Shown in pieces: positions 43,196 through 51,979 of a stretch of 64,000 nucleotides of DNA. The notes under the pieces were generated by a model. The model was not told the origin of the DNA, searched no databases, and saw only the letters and a list, made by a program, of their open reading frames with translations. Within the stretch, counting starts at the first letter, position 1. Every line of letters starts with the position of its first letter. Location: contig NZ_VDTC01000002.1 of assembly GCF_007672725.1 (NCBI RefSeq), positions 372,001 to 436,000 on the forward strand, written 5' to 3'. A program made the position numbers and the translations under genes. Origin of the DNA: Corynebacterium aurimucosum ATCC 700975. GTDB lineage: Bacteria; Actinomycetota; Actinomycetes; Mycobacteriales; Mycobacteriaceae.

Positions 43196-43319
43196 CCGGG
43201 TCCGCCTTGTGATCCTTGTTTTCCTTCTCCATCTCAGCGACCTGCTTCATGTCACGGATGAACTTCTCCGGGTCAAACTCGGTGAAGTACTCCGGACCCG
43301 AGAACTGTTCCTGTGCCAT
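43167..43319 (-). CDS. Small 50-aa acidic/basic hypothetical protein downstream of thrC
   Basis: This 50-codon frame starts MAQEQFSGPEYFTEFDPEKF and ends ADPGEAASAQED. It is highly charged and helical-looking (IRDMKQVAEMEKENKDHK), with no signal or membrane segment. The ATG lies 4 nt after the thrC stop, with GGAGG in the last thrC codons well spaced for translation, and codon use matches neighbours. I do not recognise a family. The next gene, the protease, starts within its 3' end. Its place in the thrC operon is a direct reading; a role in threonine synthesis would be speculation. Confidence 0.75.
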   Translation of the reverse strand: MAQEQFSGPEYFTEFDPEKFIRDMKQVAEMEKENKDHKADPGEAASAQED

Positions 43320-43323
43320 TGGC

Positions 43324-44778
43324 TTAAACCTCCGTGCTCTTGATGTATTGCGTGATGTAATCCTTCACCGCCGCCGCATCGTTGGGCAGATCGGTGACGT
43401 GGCGCTCGGCTTCCAGAATTCCGGCGAAACGCTCCGGCACCTCCGGCTCGCTGCCGATGGCTTCCACGATGGTCTCCGCGAACTTCACCGGAAGTGCGGT
43501 TTCTAGGCACACGATGGGAGTGTCAACGCCATACTCATCCTTGACTGCGCGGGCAACCTTGATGCCATCCGCCGTGTGCGGATCCACCAGCACGCCGTAG
43601 CGTTCGTGGACATCCTTAATGGTGGCCAGGCGGTCCGCGTGGGTGGAGGAACCAGACAGGAAGCCGTACTCGGCGCGGGCAACGTCGAGCGCCTGCTTGT
43701 CGACGTTAAACCCGCCTTCCTTCACCTTCGTTCCAAACAACTCCTTAACTTGTGCGGCATCGCGGCCCAGCAGGTCAAAGGCGAAGCGCTCGAAGTTCGA
43801 GGCACGGGAAATATCCATCGACGGCGAGGACGTCTTGTACGTCTGCTCCGAGGAGCGCGGGCGGTAGCTGCCGGTGCGGAAGAACTCATCGAGCACGTCG
43901 TTTTCGTTAGTCGCGACGATGAGGCGGTCGATGGGCAGCCCCATCTGGCGAGCGATGTGGCCGGCACAGATATCGCCGAAGTTGCCGGTGGGCACGCTGA
44001 AGGAGACCTTTTCGGTGTTTTCCGTAGTGACCTTGAGGTAGCAGTTGATGTAGTACACCACCTGCGCCATGAGGCGGGCCCAGTTAATGGAGTTCACCGC
44101 ACCGATGCGGTTCTCGGCCTTGAAGTTGGCGTCGGCCGATACCGCCTTGACCACGTCCTGGCAATCATCAAACACGCCGTCCAGAGCGATGTTGCAGATA
44201 TTCGGGTCATCCAGGCCGAACATCTGGGCCTGCTGGAAGGGCGTCATGCGCCCGGCCGGGGTCAGCATGAAGACGCGGATGCCCTTGCGCCCGCGCATGG
44301 CGTACTCCGCCGAGGACCCGGTATCGCCGGAGGTGGCGCCCAGAATGTTGAGGGTTTCGCCGCGGCGGGCCAACTCGTATTCGAAGAGCTCGCCCAACAT
44401 CTGCATGGCCATGTCCTTGAAGGCGGCCGTTGGCCCCTCAGAGAGGTGGCCAATGTAGAGGCCCTCCCCCAGTTCGCTAACGGGGACGATTTCCTCGTGG
44501 TCAAACTTGGGGTAGGTGTAGGCGCGCTGGGCAATTCCTTCGAGGTCTTCTGCGGGAATATCATCCACAAAAAGCTTGAGCACTTCCGCGGCCAAGGCCG
44601 CGTAGCCACCCTCAGCCAAGGTCTGGCGCCACTGGGTAAGGGTGGCGTCATCAATGCGGGGATAGGTTTCCGGCAGGTAGAGCCCACCATCAGGGGCCAG
44701 ACCTCCGAGGAGAATGTCCGTAAAGGAGGCGGGCTGGCGGGCGGTATCGCGGGTCGAAATGTACTTCACCCCCTGCAT
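43324..44778 (-). CDS. thrC: Threonine synthase
   Basis: This 484-aa fold-type II PLP enzyme converts O-phosphohomoserine to threonine. The PLP Lys is in GPTAAFKDMAMQMLG (about residue 110), the phosphate-binding loop is ATSGDTGSSAEYA, and NTERCA-like downstream motifs include VPTGNFGDICAG. ATG 44778 gives MQGVKYISTRD, the usual start (KYISTR). It is divergent from the MFS gene (29 bp between starts). A GATACT on the minus strand could be its -10, giving a short leader of about 12 nt. Confidence 0.95.
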   Translation of the reverse strand: MQGVKYISTRDTARQPASFTDILLGGLAPDGGLYLPETYPRIDDATLTQWRQTLAEGGYAALAAEVLKLFVDDIPAEDLEGIAQRAYTYPKFDHEEIVPVSELGEGLYIGHLSEGPTAAFKDMAMQMLGELFEYELARRGETLNILGATSGDTGSSAEYAMRGRKGIRVFMLTPAGRMTPFQQAQMFGLDDPNICNIALDGVFDDCQDVVKAVSADANFKAENRIGAVNSINWARLMAQVVYYINCYLKVTTENTEKVSFSVPTGNFGDICAGHIARQMGLPIDRLIVATNENDVLDEFFRTGSYRPRSSEQTYKTSSPSMDISRASNFERFAFDLLGRDAAQVKELFGTKVKEGGFNVDKQALDVARAEYGFLSGSSTHADRLATIKDVHERYGVLVDPHTADGIKVARAVKDEYGVDTPIVCLETALPVKFAETIVEAIGSEPEVPERFAGILEAERHVTDLPNDAAAVKDYITQYIKSTEV

Positions 44779-44794
44779 CTTAGTTGGTGACGCG

Positions 44795-44800
44795 TAAAGT
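44795..44800 (+). promoter_or_regulatory. -10 hexamer of the second MFS gene (leaderless)
   Basis: TAAAGT ends 7 nt before ATG 44808 and selects it over the in-frame upstream start at 44784. It lies in the 29-bp divergent gap with thrC. Confidence 0.6.
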
Positions 44801-44807
44801 ATCAGCC

Positions 44808-46109
44808 ATGTCGGTTCCTCATCCACGCAATGTAATTACCACGAAGGCTCTCTCTGTGTGGGTGGCTGCGGTGTTGGTCTATATCGTGGCGATGACCGGC
44901 CGCACGTCCTTTGGCGTGGCGGGCCTCGAAGCCATCGATCGCTTCGAGGTCGATGCCTCCCGCATTGCCGTGTTCACCGCGGTGCAATTGGGTATCTATT
45001 CGCTGGCGCAGATCCCTACCGGGATGCTCATCGATAAGTTCGGGCCGCGGCGCCTGCTCGTCATTGGTTCCGTCATCATGGGTGTGGGTCAGGTACTCCT
45101 TGGCTTCACCAGCAATTATTGGGTAGCCATCGCCGCCCGCCTGCTCATCGGCGCGGGCGATGCCACCGCCTTCCTCTCCGTGATGCGTATTCTCCCCTAC
45201 TGGTTCCCGCTGCACCGCACCCCCATGTTCACTCAGGTCACCTCGTCGCTTGGGCAGCTGGGTCAGTTCTTGTCCGCCCTTCCTTTCGCCATGCTGCTGG
45301 GCTGGGGCGGGTGGACCATGGCCTTCGTTAGCTTGGGTGCGGTGGGCATCCTCATCGCCGTTGCGGCCGCGGTGGCGGTGGCTGATTCCCCAGAATCCCT
45401 CGGCATCGTGCCCAAGCCGAAGGAAAAACCTAACGCAAAGCCGGAAAGCACAGCAGCGCTGTTTTCCACCGTTTTCCGTTCCCCCGTAGCCTGGCAGGCA
45501 TTCTTTATTCACTGGATCGGCCTGGGGGCCACCAACGTGTTCGTCATGCTATGGGGCGTGCCGCTGATGACTGCAGGCATGGATTTTTCTAAGACTAGCG
45601 CCGGCTGGATCCTGACGTGGTTTAGCGTGTGCATGGTGCTCGTCGGCCCACTGCACGGCAAGCTTTCCTCCAGGGCCAGCGGTTTCCGCCCGTGGCTCGC
45701 CTTAGGGTTTGTGGCTACCCACTGCGCGGTGTGGGCCCTGTTCTTCCTCTTCGGTGGCAGCTATCTCTCGCTGTTCATCCTCATCAGCCTGGTAGCCCTG
45801 TGCACACCGGTGGCAAATTACGGTTTCGACATTGTCCGTGAAAACCTCGACCGCACTGTCGTCGCCACGGCGACGGGCCTGGCCAATATGGGAGGCTTCA
45901 TCGCCACGGTCATCGGCGCCCAGCTCGTCGGCATGGTTCTCGATCACTTGGGCAACGGGCCCGACTACCCCTTCCATGACTTCCGGCTCGCTGCTTGGGC
46001 AGTCTTTGGCGCGTGGTGCATTGGCATCGTGGGTGTTCTCATCACGCACATCCTGCGCAGCCGCGGCGAGGACGGCGGCCCGCACGTCACCATCGTGCAG
46101 GTTGGTTAG
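44808..46109 (+). CDS. Major facilitator superfamily transporter
   Basis: This 433-aa protein has 12 predicted helices. The N-terminal half shows GRTSFGVAGLEAIDRFEVDA (outside loop), MLIDKFGPRRLLVIG (motif A, about residue 82) and RLLIGAGDATAFLSVMRI (about residue 118). A long charged middle loop (KPKEKPNAKPEST) follows. The layout resembles the anion:cation symporter/nitrate-sulfonate-type MFS proteins, but the substrate is unknown. Divergent from thrC. Confidence 0.82.
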   Translation: MSVPHPRNVITTKALSVWVAAVLVYIVAMTGRTSFGVAGLEAIDRFEVDASRIAVFTAVQLGIYSLAQIPTGMLIDKFGPRRLLVIGSVIMGVGQVLLGFTSNYWVAIAARLLIGAGDATAFLSVMRILPYWFPLHRTPMFTQVTSSLGQLGQFLSALPFAMLLGWGGWTMAFVSLGAVGILIAVAAAVAVADSPESLGIVPKPKEKPNAKPESTAALFSTVFRSPVAWQAFFIHWIGLGATNVFVMLWGVPLMTAGMDFSKTSAGWILTWFSVCMVLVGPLHGKLSSRASGFRPWLALGFVATHCAVWALFFLFGGSYLSLFILISLVALCTPVANYGFDIVRENLDRTVVATATGLANMGGFIATVIGAQLVGMVLDHLGNGPDYPFHDFRLAAWAVFGAWCIGIVGVLITHILRSRGEDGGPHVTIVQVG

Positions 46110-46121
46110 TTCAGGGCTGGG

Positions 46122-46274
46122 CTAATGAAGGGCCGCGGCGCTGAACGCCGCCTCAAGGGGTACCGAATTGGCCACTTCGAAGACCCCGAGCCCACCGCCA
46201 ATCGGAACGAGGACGGCAATGCTCACCCCTAGGGCGGTTCTGAGCAGCTCGCGTAGTTTTCGTTGTTTCTCCAC
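46122..46274 (-). CDS. Possible 50-aa single-helix membrane protein
   Basis: A 50-codon frame from GTG 46274, reading MEKQRKLRELLRTALGVSIA, then a hydrophobic Val/Leu/Gly helix (about residues 15-34) and ending FSAAALH. The positive N-terminus and one helix fit a small inner-membrane protein. AAAGG lies 13 nt upstream of the GTG. A GCGGCG/CGCCGC hairpin (46135-46151) overlaps its end and may instead serve as the MFS terminator. Coding is plausible but not proven. Confidence 0.4.
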   Translation of the reverse strand: MEKQRKLRELLRTALGVSIAVLVPIGGGLGVFEVANSVPLEAAFSAAALH

Positions 46275-46418
46275 CTCAACGCACCAACCTTTATCGATTC
46301 GTTATCTGTGCGTGAGAGCTTAAGATCCGCGGCTGCCAGGCAGATCCCCGTTGACTGCGTATCACCTGCCAATCCCTGTGTGTTCGCGCCGGCACCCCAG
46401 CCGGGCGAGATCATCGGG

Positions 46419-46850
46419 CTATTCGGCCGGGGTCGATTCCACGAGAATCGGGCCATCCACCGGGGCGACGACCCCGGCGTCAAAGGCGGCGAGCACACCC
46501 TTCGCATCATCTTTCGTAATTGCACCCGCCTCCACGGCCTTCTTGAGATCAGTCTCGAGGATCTGGCGGGAGCGGTACCTGTCTGATGCCACCGACAAGA
46601 GGCCGCGAGGAACCGACTCCGACGGGATCCCCAGTGCCTCTGCCAGCGAAACAATGCGGTCATTTTCAGCAGGGTCGAGCTGAACATCAACCGACTGATC
46701 CTGCGGGACGCCACCGTTGACCACCTGCTCCACGGTCAGTGCACCCTCCGGCACCTGGTGCCTCTCTGTGGCCCACCAGCCTGCGCCGACGGCGGTGATG
46801 ACAGCGATCACAACGAGGACCCACACGGCGATAAACTGCTTGGACTTCAC
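46419..46850 (-). CDS. Hypothetical membrane-anchored protein
   Basis: This 143-aa protein starts (GTG) KSKQFIAVWVLVVIAVITAV: one N-terminal helix with a short basic inside end, then an outside domain of about 110 residues. That domain includes RIVSLAEALGIPSESVPRGL and a helix-rich stretch ending in an acidic PVDGPILVESTPAE. It is not a clear signal peptide, so it is probably anchored. I do not recognise the family. GTG 46850 is preferred to GTG 46856 because TAAGGT lies 7 nt upstream of the former. It follows the small protein gene at 46885 after 34 nt. Confidence 0.72.
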   Translation of the reverse strand: MKSKQFIAVWVLVVIAVITAVGAGWWATERHQVPEGALTVEQVVNGGVPQDQSVDVQLDPAENDRIVSLAEALGIPSESVPRGLLSVASDRYRSRQILETDLKKAVEAGAITKDDAKGVLAAFDAGVVAPVDGPILVESTPAE

Positions 46851-46857
46851 GGCCACA

Positions 46858-46863
46858 ACCTTA
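46858..46863 (-). promoter_or_regulatory. -10 hexamer of the gene at 46419-46850
   Basis: TAAGGT on the minus strand, 7 nt before GTG 46850. Weak match. Confidence 0.4.
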
Positions 46864-46884
46864 GACTTTTCTCACATCGCCGGC

Positions 46885-47202
46885 TTAATCCGCGCCAGGG
46901 CCAAAGGTCCCAAAAGAGGTACCGCGCGGGGGATGCGGCGAATCCAGGCGCTCGGACAGCGCATCAATGATGGACCGGATAGTTGACTCTGCCACGGAGC
47001 GATCAAGGCTGCTGCGGCGTGGGGTCTCTGGCTTCGGCTCAGGAGGGACAACGCGGGGCTTGTCGACGTCCAACCGCATCACCGTCCCCTCCACGCTCAG
47101 CGCGGCGGCGGGATCGCACCCGGCGGCTCGGGCCGCGGATAAGAATGCATCGAGATCAGCAAGCGTGGCAGCGTTGAGGTCGAGAGAAAGATTAAGGCTC
47201 AT
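46885..47202 (-). CDS. Small hypothetical protein (105 aa)
   Basis: It starts MSLNLSLDLNAATLADLDAF. The first half (about residues 1-50) is a short alpha/beta unit with AARAAGCDPAAALSVEGTVM. The second half is a Pro-rich linker (VVPPEPKPETPRRSS) followed by a helix STIRSIIDALSERL and a disordered Gly/Phe tail. No signal or membrane segment. AAGGAGA is 6 nt before ATG 47202, a strong ribosome site that excludes the 13-residue upstream extension. Family unknown to me; probably actinobacterial. Confidence 0.75.
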   Translation of the reverse strand: MSLNLSLDLNAATLADLDAFLSAARAAGCDPAAALSVEGTVMRLDVDKPRVVPPEPKPETPRRSSLDRSVAESTIRSIIDALSERLDSPHPPRGTSFGTFGPGAD

Positions 47203-47376
47203 GGTGTTCTCCTTTTCGGCTCCTTGAAGGGCGCGGGGCAAGTGCCGCTCACTGCTGTCTAAGGCTAACGGCTTATCACCTGATTGAACAGGGGCGTGCG
47301 TTTAGTTCAGGGATAGATCCGGGTTAACTCAGGGTGCGGGTCAGGGAGGATACACACCTGCCCTCGCTGTGCTCTA

Positions 47377-50300
47377 CTAATCGTGCTCGAATGACTCAGT
47401 CTCACCCCAAAACACCTCGTCGACTACCTTCCGGGCGTGCCGGGTGACTTTGAGGTAGTGCTCTAGGAATTGTTGGTTGTGCTCGGGCTCCCAGCCGGCC
47501 GCACCAGCCACTTGCGCCAGTTGGGGGCCCGGTGCCGGAAGCTGGTCCACGCGCTTGCCACGCACCAATACCAGGGCGTTGCGGGCATCGGTGGCCAACA
47601 GCCAGGCCTCTCGCAGCTCCTGCACTTGTTGGACTGGAATTACCTCGCTCTCCTCGAGGGCGTCGAGAACGCGCAGTGTGGAGGGATCATGGAGCGCCGG
47701 CACGTCGTGAGCATGCATCATCTGCAGCAGCTGGACGGTCCATTCGATATCGGTCAACCCGCCGCGCCCCAGCTTGGTATGGGTATTGCGGTCAGCGCCG
47801 CGCGGCAAACGCTCGTTATCAACGCGCGCTTTCATTCTGCGGATATCGCGGATGGTCTTCTCGCTCACGCCTTGCGGCGGATAGCGGAAGGCATCCACCA
47901 TGGTGAGGAAACGTTGCCCGACGTCTTTGTCCCCCGCCACGAAAGCCGCGCGGAGTAGTGCCTGCATCTCCCAGGGTTCGCCCCACTGCGAGTAATAACG
48001 CTCATAGGACTCGATCGAGCGCACAACTGCTCCCGACCGCCCCTCTGGGCGCAAGCCCAAATCAACGTCCAGGGGCGGATCCCCGGAAGGCTTTGCCAAG
48101 CGGCGGCGCAGTTTCTCGATAATGCCAATTGCCCACGGCAGGGCTTCCTCTTCGGCATTGTCTTCGGTTGGCTCTGCCACCACGATGACATCGGCATCCG
48201 AGCCAAAGCCCAGCTCCATGCCGCCGAGCCGCCCCATTCCAATCACGGCGATGCGGGCTGGTGGTTCGGCGTCATCGTTCTCCAGCCTCCAGGCCCTGAC
48301 TTCGGCGCGCAGCGCGGCTTCCAGCACTGCATTCCAGATGGTGGACAGCTCAAAGCACACCTGCTGGACCGGCAAAAATCCCAGCAGATCCGCGGCAGCG
48401 ATCCGCGCCAGCTCCGCGCGGCGAAGGGCTCGGGCTACCGACACGGCTTTGTCAGGGTCCGCGTGACGCTTGGTGGAATTAATCAAGGCGGAGGAAACTT
48501 GCGCCGGTTTGGTTTCCAATAGCTTGGGCCCTGCCGCGCCATCGGAGAGCTGCTTAACGACGTCCGGCGCGCGGATAATGAGCTCCGATGTAAATGGCGA
48601 GGTGCCCAATATCTTCATGAGGCGCTGGCCGACGACGCCTTCGTCACGAAGCATGCGCAGGAACCACGTTCGGTCGTAGGCCGCCTCAGACAGCTTGCGA
48701 TAATTCAACAGGCCCATGTCTGGATCGGCCGTGTTTGAGAGCCACTCCATCAACGTCGGCAGCAGGATGGCCTGGATACGGGCCTTGCGTGACTGCCCAG
48801 CCGCCAGGGAGGTGAGGTGCTCGAAGGCGCGATCCGGGTGGCGATAGCCAAGTGCTGCCAGCTGCAAAAGCGCTGCTTCTCGCGACAATTTGAGCTCATC
48901 CGCAGACATCGACGCCACGGAATTCAACAGCGGGCGGTAGAACAAGCGCGAGTGCAGCTCAGAGATGAGCAGGCGAATTTTCCGCAGGTGGGCGTTCATC
49001 CGATCCGCTGCTGATTGATGCCCCTGTGGGTGAAATCCTGAATTGATGGCCAGCCACGTCAGCGCCTTGAGGTCATCTTTTTCCGGCAATGTGTGGGTAC
49101 GGCGGAAGCGCTCCAACTGAAGGCGGTGCTCGAGCAAGCGAAGAAACTCATAGGCCTCGATGAGCTGGGTGCCATCTTCGCGTCCGACATACCCGGCGCG
49201 CACGAGCGCTGCGAGGGCATCGACCGTCGCCAGCGTGCGCAGCGATTCATCTGAGCGGCCATGAACCAATTGCAATAGTTGGACGGCGAATTCCACGTCC
49301 CGTAAGCCGCCCTCGCCGAGTTTGAGTTCGCGAAGGCGCATATCCTCCGGGACGTTGTCCAGCACTCGACGGCGCATAGCCTGGACGTCTTCCACGAAGG
49401 ATTCCCTCTGCGATGCAGTCCACACCATGGGTCCGATCTGGTCGAGATAGTCCGTGCCCAAGGGCAAGTAGCCGGTCTGCGGCCGCGCTTTTAGTTGGGC
49501 TTGGAATTCCCACGTTTCCGCCCACCGCTTGTAGTAGGCCACGTGCGAATCCAGAGTTCGGACTAGTGCACCAGACTTGCCTTCCGGGCGCAGGTTGGCG
49601 TCGACCTCAAAGAAGCACGCCGAGCCGATTCGATTGAATTCTGACGCAAGACGGGTGATCCGTGGCGTTGCCTCCGAACCCACGAAGATCACGTCCACGT
49701 CGGAGATGTAGTTCAATTCGCCCGCACCGCACTTACCCATCGCGATGACTGCCAGCTGCGCATCGAGTGGCTGGTCCTCGTAGACCACTCGGACAGCACC
49801 GGCGAGCGCTGCCGTCAAGGAGGCGTCAGCGAGGGCCGTCGTCAGCCGCGTGACTTCACGGAAACCCACCCGCGGCTGCGGTCGTGACTGCCCCTTGCGC
49901 GAATGGAAAGTCCCTGCGAGGTCATGAGCGGCGATGCGCATCATGAGCGTCCGGTAGGCCACCTTGAGCAATGCCTTGTGGTCTCCGGGAGCTGCCCGGT
50001 ATGTACCGGGAGAGGTCAGATCGGCGCTCGCGGTATCAGGACGAGTGGGCTGCTCGGCATACGTCGCCGGTTCCGCCCCTACCTCTTCCAACAAGGTGTG
50101 CAGCATTTCCGTGGGAGTCGGCAGCGGGCGCTGTAGCTCGCGCCAGGTCTCCGGGTGGGCGGCAAGGTGATCACCAAACGCCGAGGAGCCGCCCAACAGG
50201 GCCATCAACCGTACCCGGAAGGTTTCGTCTTCACGCATCGCCGGGCCGATCTCAGGCGCTGACTCGATGATCCTCATTAACGTATTGAGGGCCATATCGG

Positions 50301-50436
50301 GATCACCGGCCGCGGCCAGGGTCCACAGCAGCTCAAGGGACTCAGGATTATCCCACCCAAGGCGGGACAAGTCCTCCGCAGCAGTTGGCCGGGTAAGGCC
50401 AAGAGTTGCCGGGGACGGTACAGATGCTGGACGCAT
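47377..50436 (-). CDS. glnE: Bifunctional glutamine synthetase adenylyltransferase/adenylyl-removing enzyme
   Basis: This 1019-aa protein has two nucleotidyltransferase domains. The N-terminal deadenylylase has AVIAMGKCGAGELNYISDVDVIFV (about residue 232), and the C-terminal adenylylase has AVIGMGRLGGMELGFGSDADVIVV (about residue 735); both show the GxGxxGG/SDxD metal motifs. It attaches and removes AMP on Tyr405 of GlnA. ATG with AGGAG 4 nt upstream, 7 nt after the glnA2 stop, so glnA2-glnE are co-transcribed. The length is standard for actinobacteria. Confidence 0.96.
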   Translation of the reverse strand: MRPASVPSPATLGLTRPTAAEDLSRLGWDNPESLELLWTLAAAGDPDMALNTLMRIIESAPEIGPAMREDETFRVRLMALLGGSSAFGDHLAAHPETWRELQRPLPTPTEMLHTLLEEVGAEPATYAEQPTRPDTASADLTSPGTYRAAPGDHKALLKVAYRTLMMRIAAHDLAGTFHSRKGQSRPQPRVGFREVTRLTTALADASLTAALAGAVRVVYEDQPLDAQLAVIAMGKCGAGELNYISDVDVIFVGSEATPRITRLASEFNRIGSACFFEVDANLRPEGKSGALVRTLDSHVAYYKRWAETWEFQAQLKARPQTGYLPLGTDYLDQIGPMVWTASQRESFVEDVQAMRRRVLDNVPEDMRLRELKLGEGGLRDVEFAVQLLQLVHGRSDESLRTLATVDALAALVRAGYVGREDGTQLIEAYEFLRLLEHRLQLERFRRTHTLPEKDDLKALTWLAINSGFHPQGHQSAADRMNAHLRKIRLLISELHSRLFYRPLLNSVASMSADELKLSREAALLQLAALGYRHPDRAFEHLTSLAAGQSRKARIQAILLPTLMEWLSNTADPDMGLLNYRKLSEAAYDRTWFLRMLRDEGVVGQRLMKILGTSPFTSELIIRAPDVVKQLSDGAAGPKLLETKPAQVSSALINSTKRHADPDKAVSVARALRRAELARIAAADLLGFLPVQQVCFELSTIWNAVLEAALRAEVRAWRLENDDAEPPARIAVIGMGRLGGMELGFGSDADVIVVAEPTEDNAEEEALPWAIGIIEKLRRRLAKPSGDPPLDVDLGLRPEGRSGAVVRSIESYERYYSQWGEPWEMQALLRAAFVAGDKDVGQRFLTMVDAFRYPPQGVSEKTIRDIRRMKARVDNERLPRGADRNTHTKLGRGGLTDIEWTVQLLQMMHAHDVPALHDPSTLRVLDALEESEVIPVQQVQELREAWLLATDARNALVLVRGKRVDQLPAPGPQLAQVAGAAGWEPEHNQQFLEHYLKVTRHARKVVDEVFWGETESFEHD

Positions 50437-50443
50437 GCTTCTC

Positions 50444-51781
50444 CTAGAAATTCAGGTTGTTGCGCAACTCGAATGCGGTGATCTGCTGCTGATACTCGTG
50501 CCACTCATCCCACTTGGCGCGCAGGAAGTACTCAAAGACGTGCTCTCCTAGGACTTCCGCCATAAACTCAGAGCGCTCGAATTCACGGAGTGCCTGGTCC
50601 AAGCTGCTTGGCAGATCCTTGTACCCCATCGCGCGGCGCTCACGACGGGTCAGCTGATGGACGTCATCCTCGGCGGGATCACCAAGCTCATAGCCTTTCC
50701 TGATTCCGCGCAGGCCAGCGGCAAGCAACACCGCGTAGCCCAGGTAGGGGTTCATCGCTGAATCTAGTGAACGGATCTCAACGCGGCGCGACATTTCTTT
50801 GGAAAGACGATAGGTAGGAACTCGAACCAGCGCCGAACGGTTGGAGATTCCCCACGTCACTGATCCCGGGGCTTCGCTGCCAAACATCAGGCGCTTATAG
50901 GAGTTGGTCCACTGGTTGGTGATTGCGGTCATTTCCACAGCGTGTTCAAGGATGCCGGCGATAAACTGCCGCCCCGTACTGGAAAGTGAAATCTCATCGT
51001 CGGGGTCGTGGAAAGCGTTGGAATCTCCCTCGAAAAGGCTCAAGTGCGTGTGCATGCCCGAGCCAGAGCGATGCTCAAATGGCTTCGGCATGAATGTGGC
51101 GTGCACTCCTTGCTGGGAGGCAACCTCTTTAATGAGGTAGCGGAAAGTCATGATGTTGTCTGCCATGGACAGCACGTCGGCATGGCGCAGATCGATTTCC
51201 TGCTGCCCAGGTGAGGTTTCATGGTGGCTAAATTCCGTGGCAATGCCCATGGATTCCAGCGCGTACATCGACCGGCGCCGGAAACTCGGGGCGTTATCGT
51301 GCGTGGCTTGGTCGAAGTAGCCTCCGTTATCGGTGGCAATCAGGGTATTGATATCGCGGGCGTCTTCCAGAAGATAAAACTCAATCTCAGGAGAAGCCTT
51401 GCACGTAAACCCTTCATTGGCAGCCTCAGTAACCTGACGGCGCAGAATGTGGCGCGGGTCCACCAAGGAAGGTTGCCCATCGGGCTGGGTAATATCGCAG
51501 AACATGCGTGCCGAAAGAAGCTCTGGTTCTTCCTTGTCAAAGGGCATGATTTGGAAGGTTGAAGGGTCCGGCATTGCGATAGTGTCGGCCTCTGAAATGC
51601 GGGAGAACCCTTCCACCGAGGAACCATCGAAGCCAACACCTTCCTCAAAGGCAGATTCCAACTCTGAGGGGCTCATTACCACCGATTTCAGCGCCCCCAA
51701 GATGTCAGTAAACCAAAGGCGAATGAAGCGGATATCGCGTTCTTCAACTGTACGAAGGACGAATTCGTGTTGGCTGTTCAT
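50444..51781 (-). CDS. glnA2: Glutamine synthetase type I paralogue (not adenylylatable)
   Basis: This 445-aa GSI-alpha-like enzyme is about 30 residues shorter than GlnA. Motifs are DGSSVEGFSRISEADTI, SPEIEFYLLE, KPFEHRSGSGMHTHLSL and RVPTYRLSKEMSRRVEIR. The adenylylation region reads PAEDDVHQLTRRERRAMG instead of [10 protein letters not shown], so the modified Tyr is absent. ATG 51781 follows TAGGGT by 7 nt (leaderless). It is upstream of glnE on the same transcript. Confidence 0.94.
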   Translation of the reverse strand: MNSQHEFVLRTVEERDIRFIRLWFTDILGALKSVVMSPSELESAFEEGVGFDGSSVEGFSRISEADTIAMPDPSTFQIMPFDKEEPELLSARMFCDITQPDGQPSLVDPRHILRRQVTEAANEGFTCKASPEIEFYLLEDARDINTLIATDNGGYFDQATHDNAPSFRRRSMYALESMGIATEFSHHETSPGQQEIDLRHADVLSMADNIMTFRYLIKEVASQQGVHATFMPKPFEHRSGSGMHTHLSLFEGDSNAFHDPDDEISLSSTGRQFIAGILEHAVEMTAITNQWTNSYKRLMFGSEAPGSVTWGISNRSALVRVPTYRLSKEMSRRVEIRSLDSAMNPYLGYAVLLAAGLRGIRKGYELGDPAEDDVHQLTRRERRAMGYKDLPSSLDQALREFERSEFMAEVLGEHVFEYFLRAKWDEWHEYQQQITAFELRNNLNF

Positions 51782-51788
51782 GTTCTAA

Positions 51789-51794
51789 ACCCTA
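51789..51794 (-). promoter_or_regulatory. -10 hexamer of glnA2-glnE (leaderless)
   Basis: TAGGGT on the minus strand, 7 nt before ATG 51781; no Shine-Dalgarno. Confidence 0.5.
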
Positions 51795-51979
51795 CCGCCG
51801 CGGGCCCAAGTAACGGCGGGAGTTGCAGCTTTTGCCCCCGCCCTTCCAACTATTGTCCCAGTTGGCAAGAGTATCTCGGGGGCAAATTTTTTCGACTCTT
51901 AGACCAGATATCAGTCTCACGTGCTTGAATGGCCTCACAACCGAACAGATGTACACATACAAACGGAACAGGAACAGCT

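Noticed and set aside
43576-44790. 404-codon open frame antisense to thrC
   Set aside because: thrC has all family motifs; the antisense frame has none.
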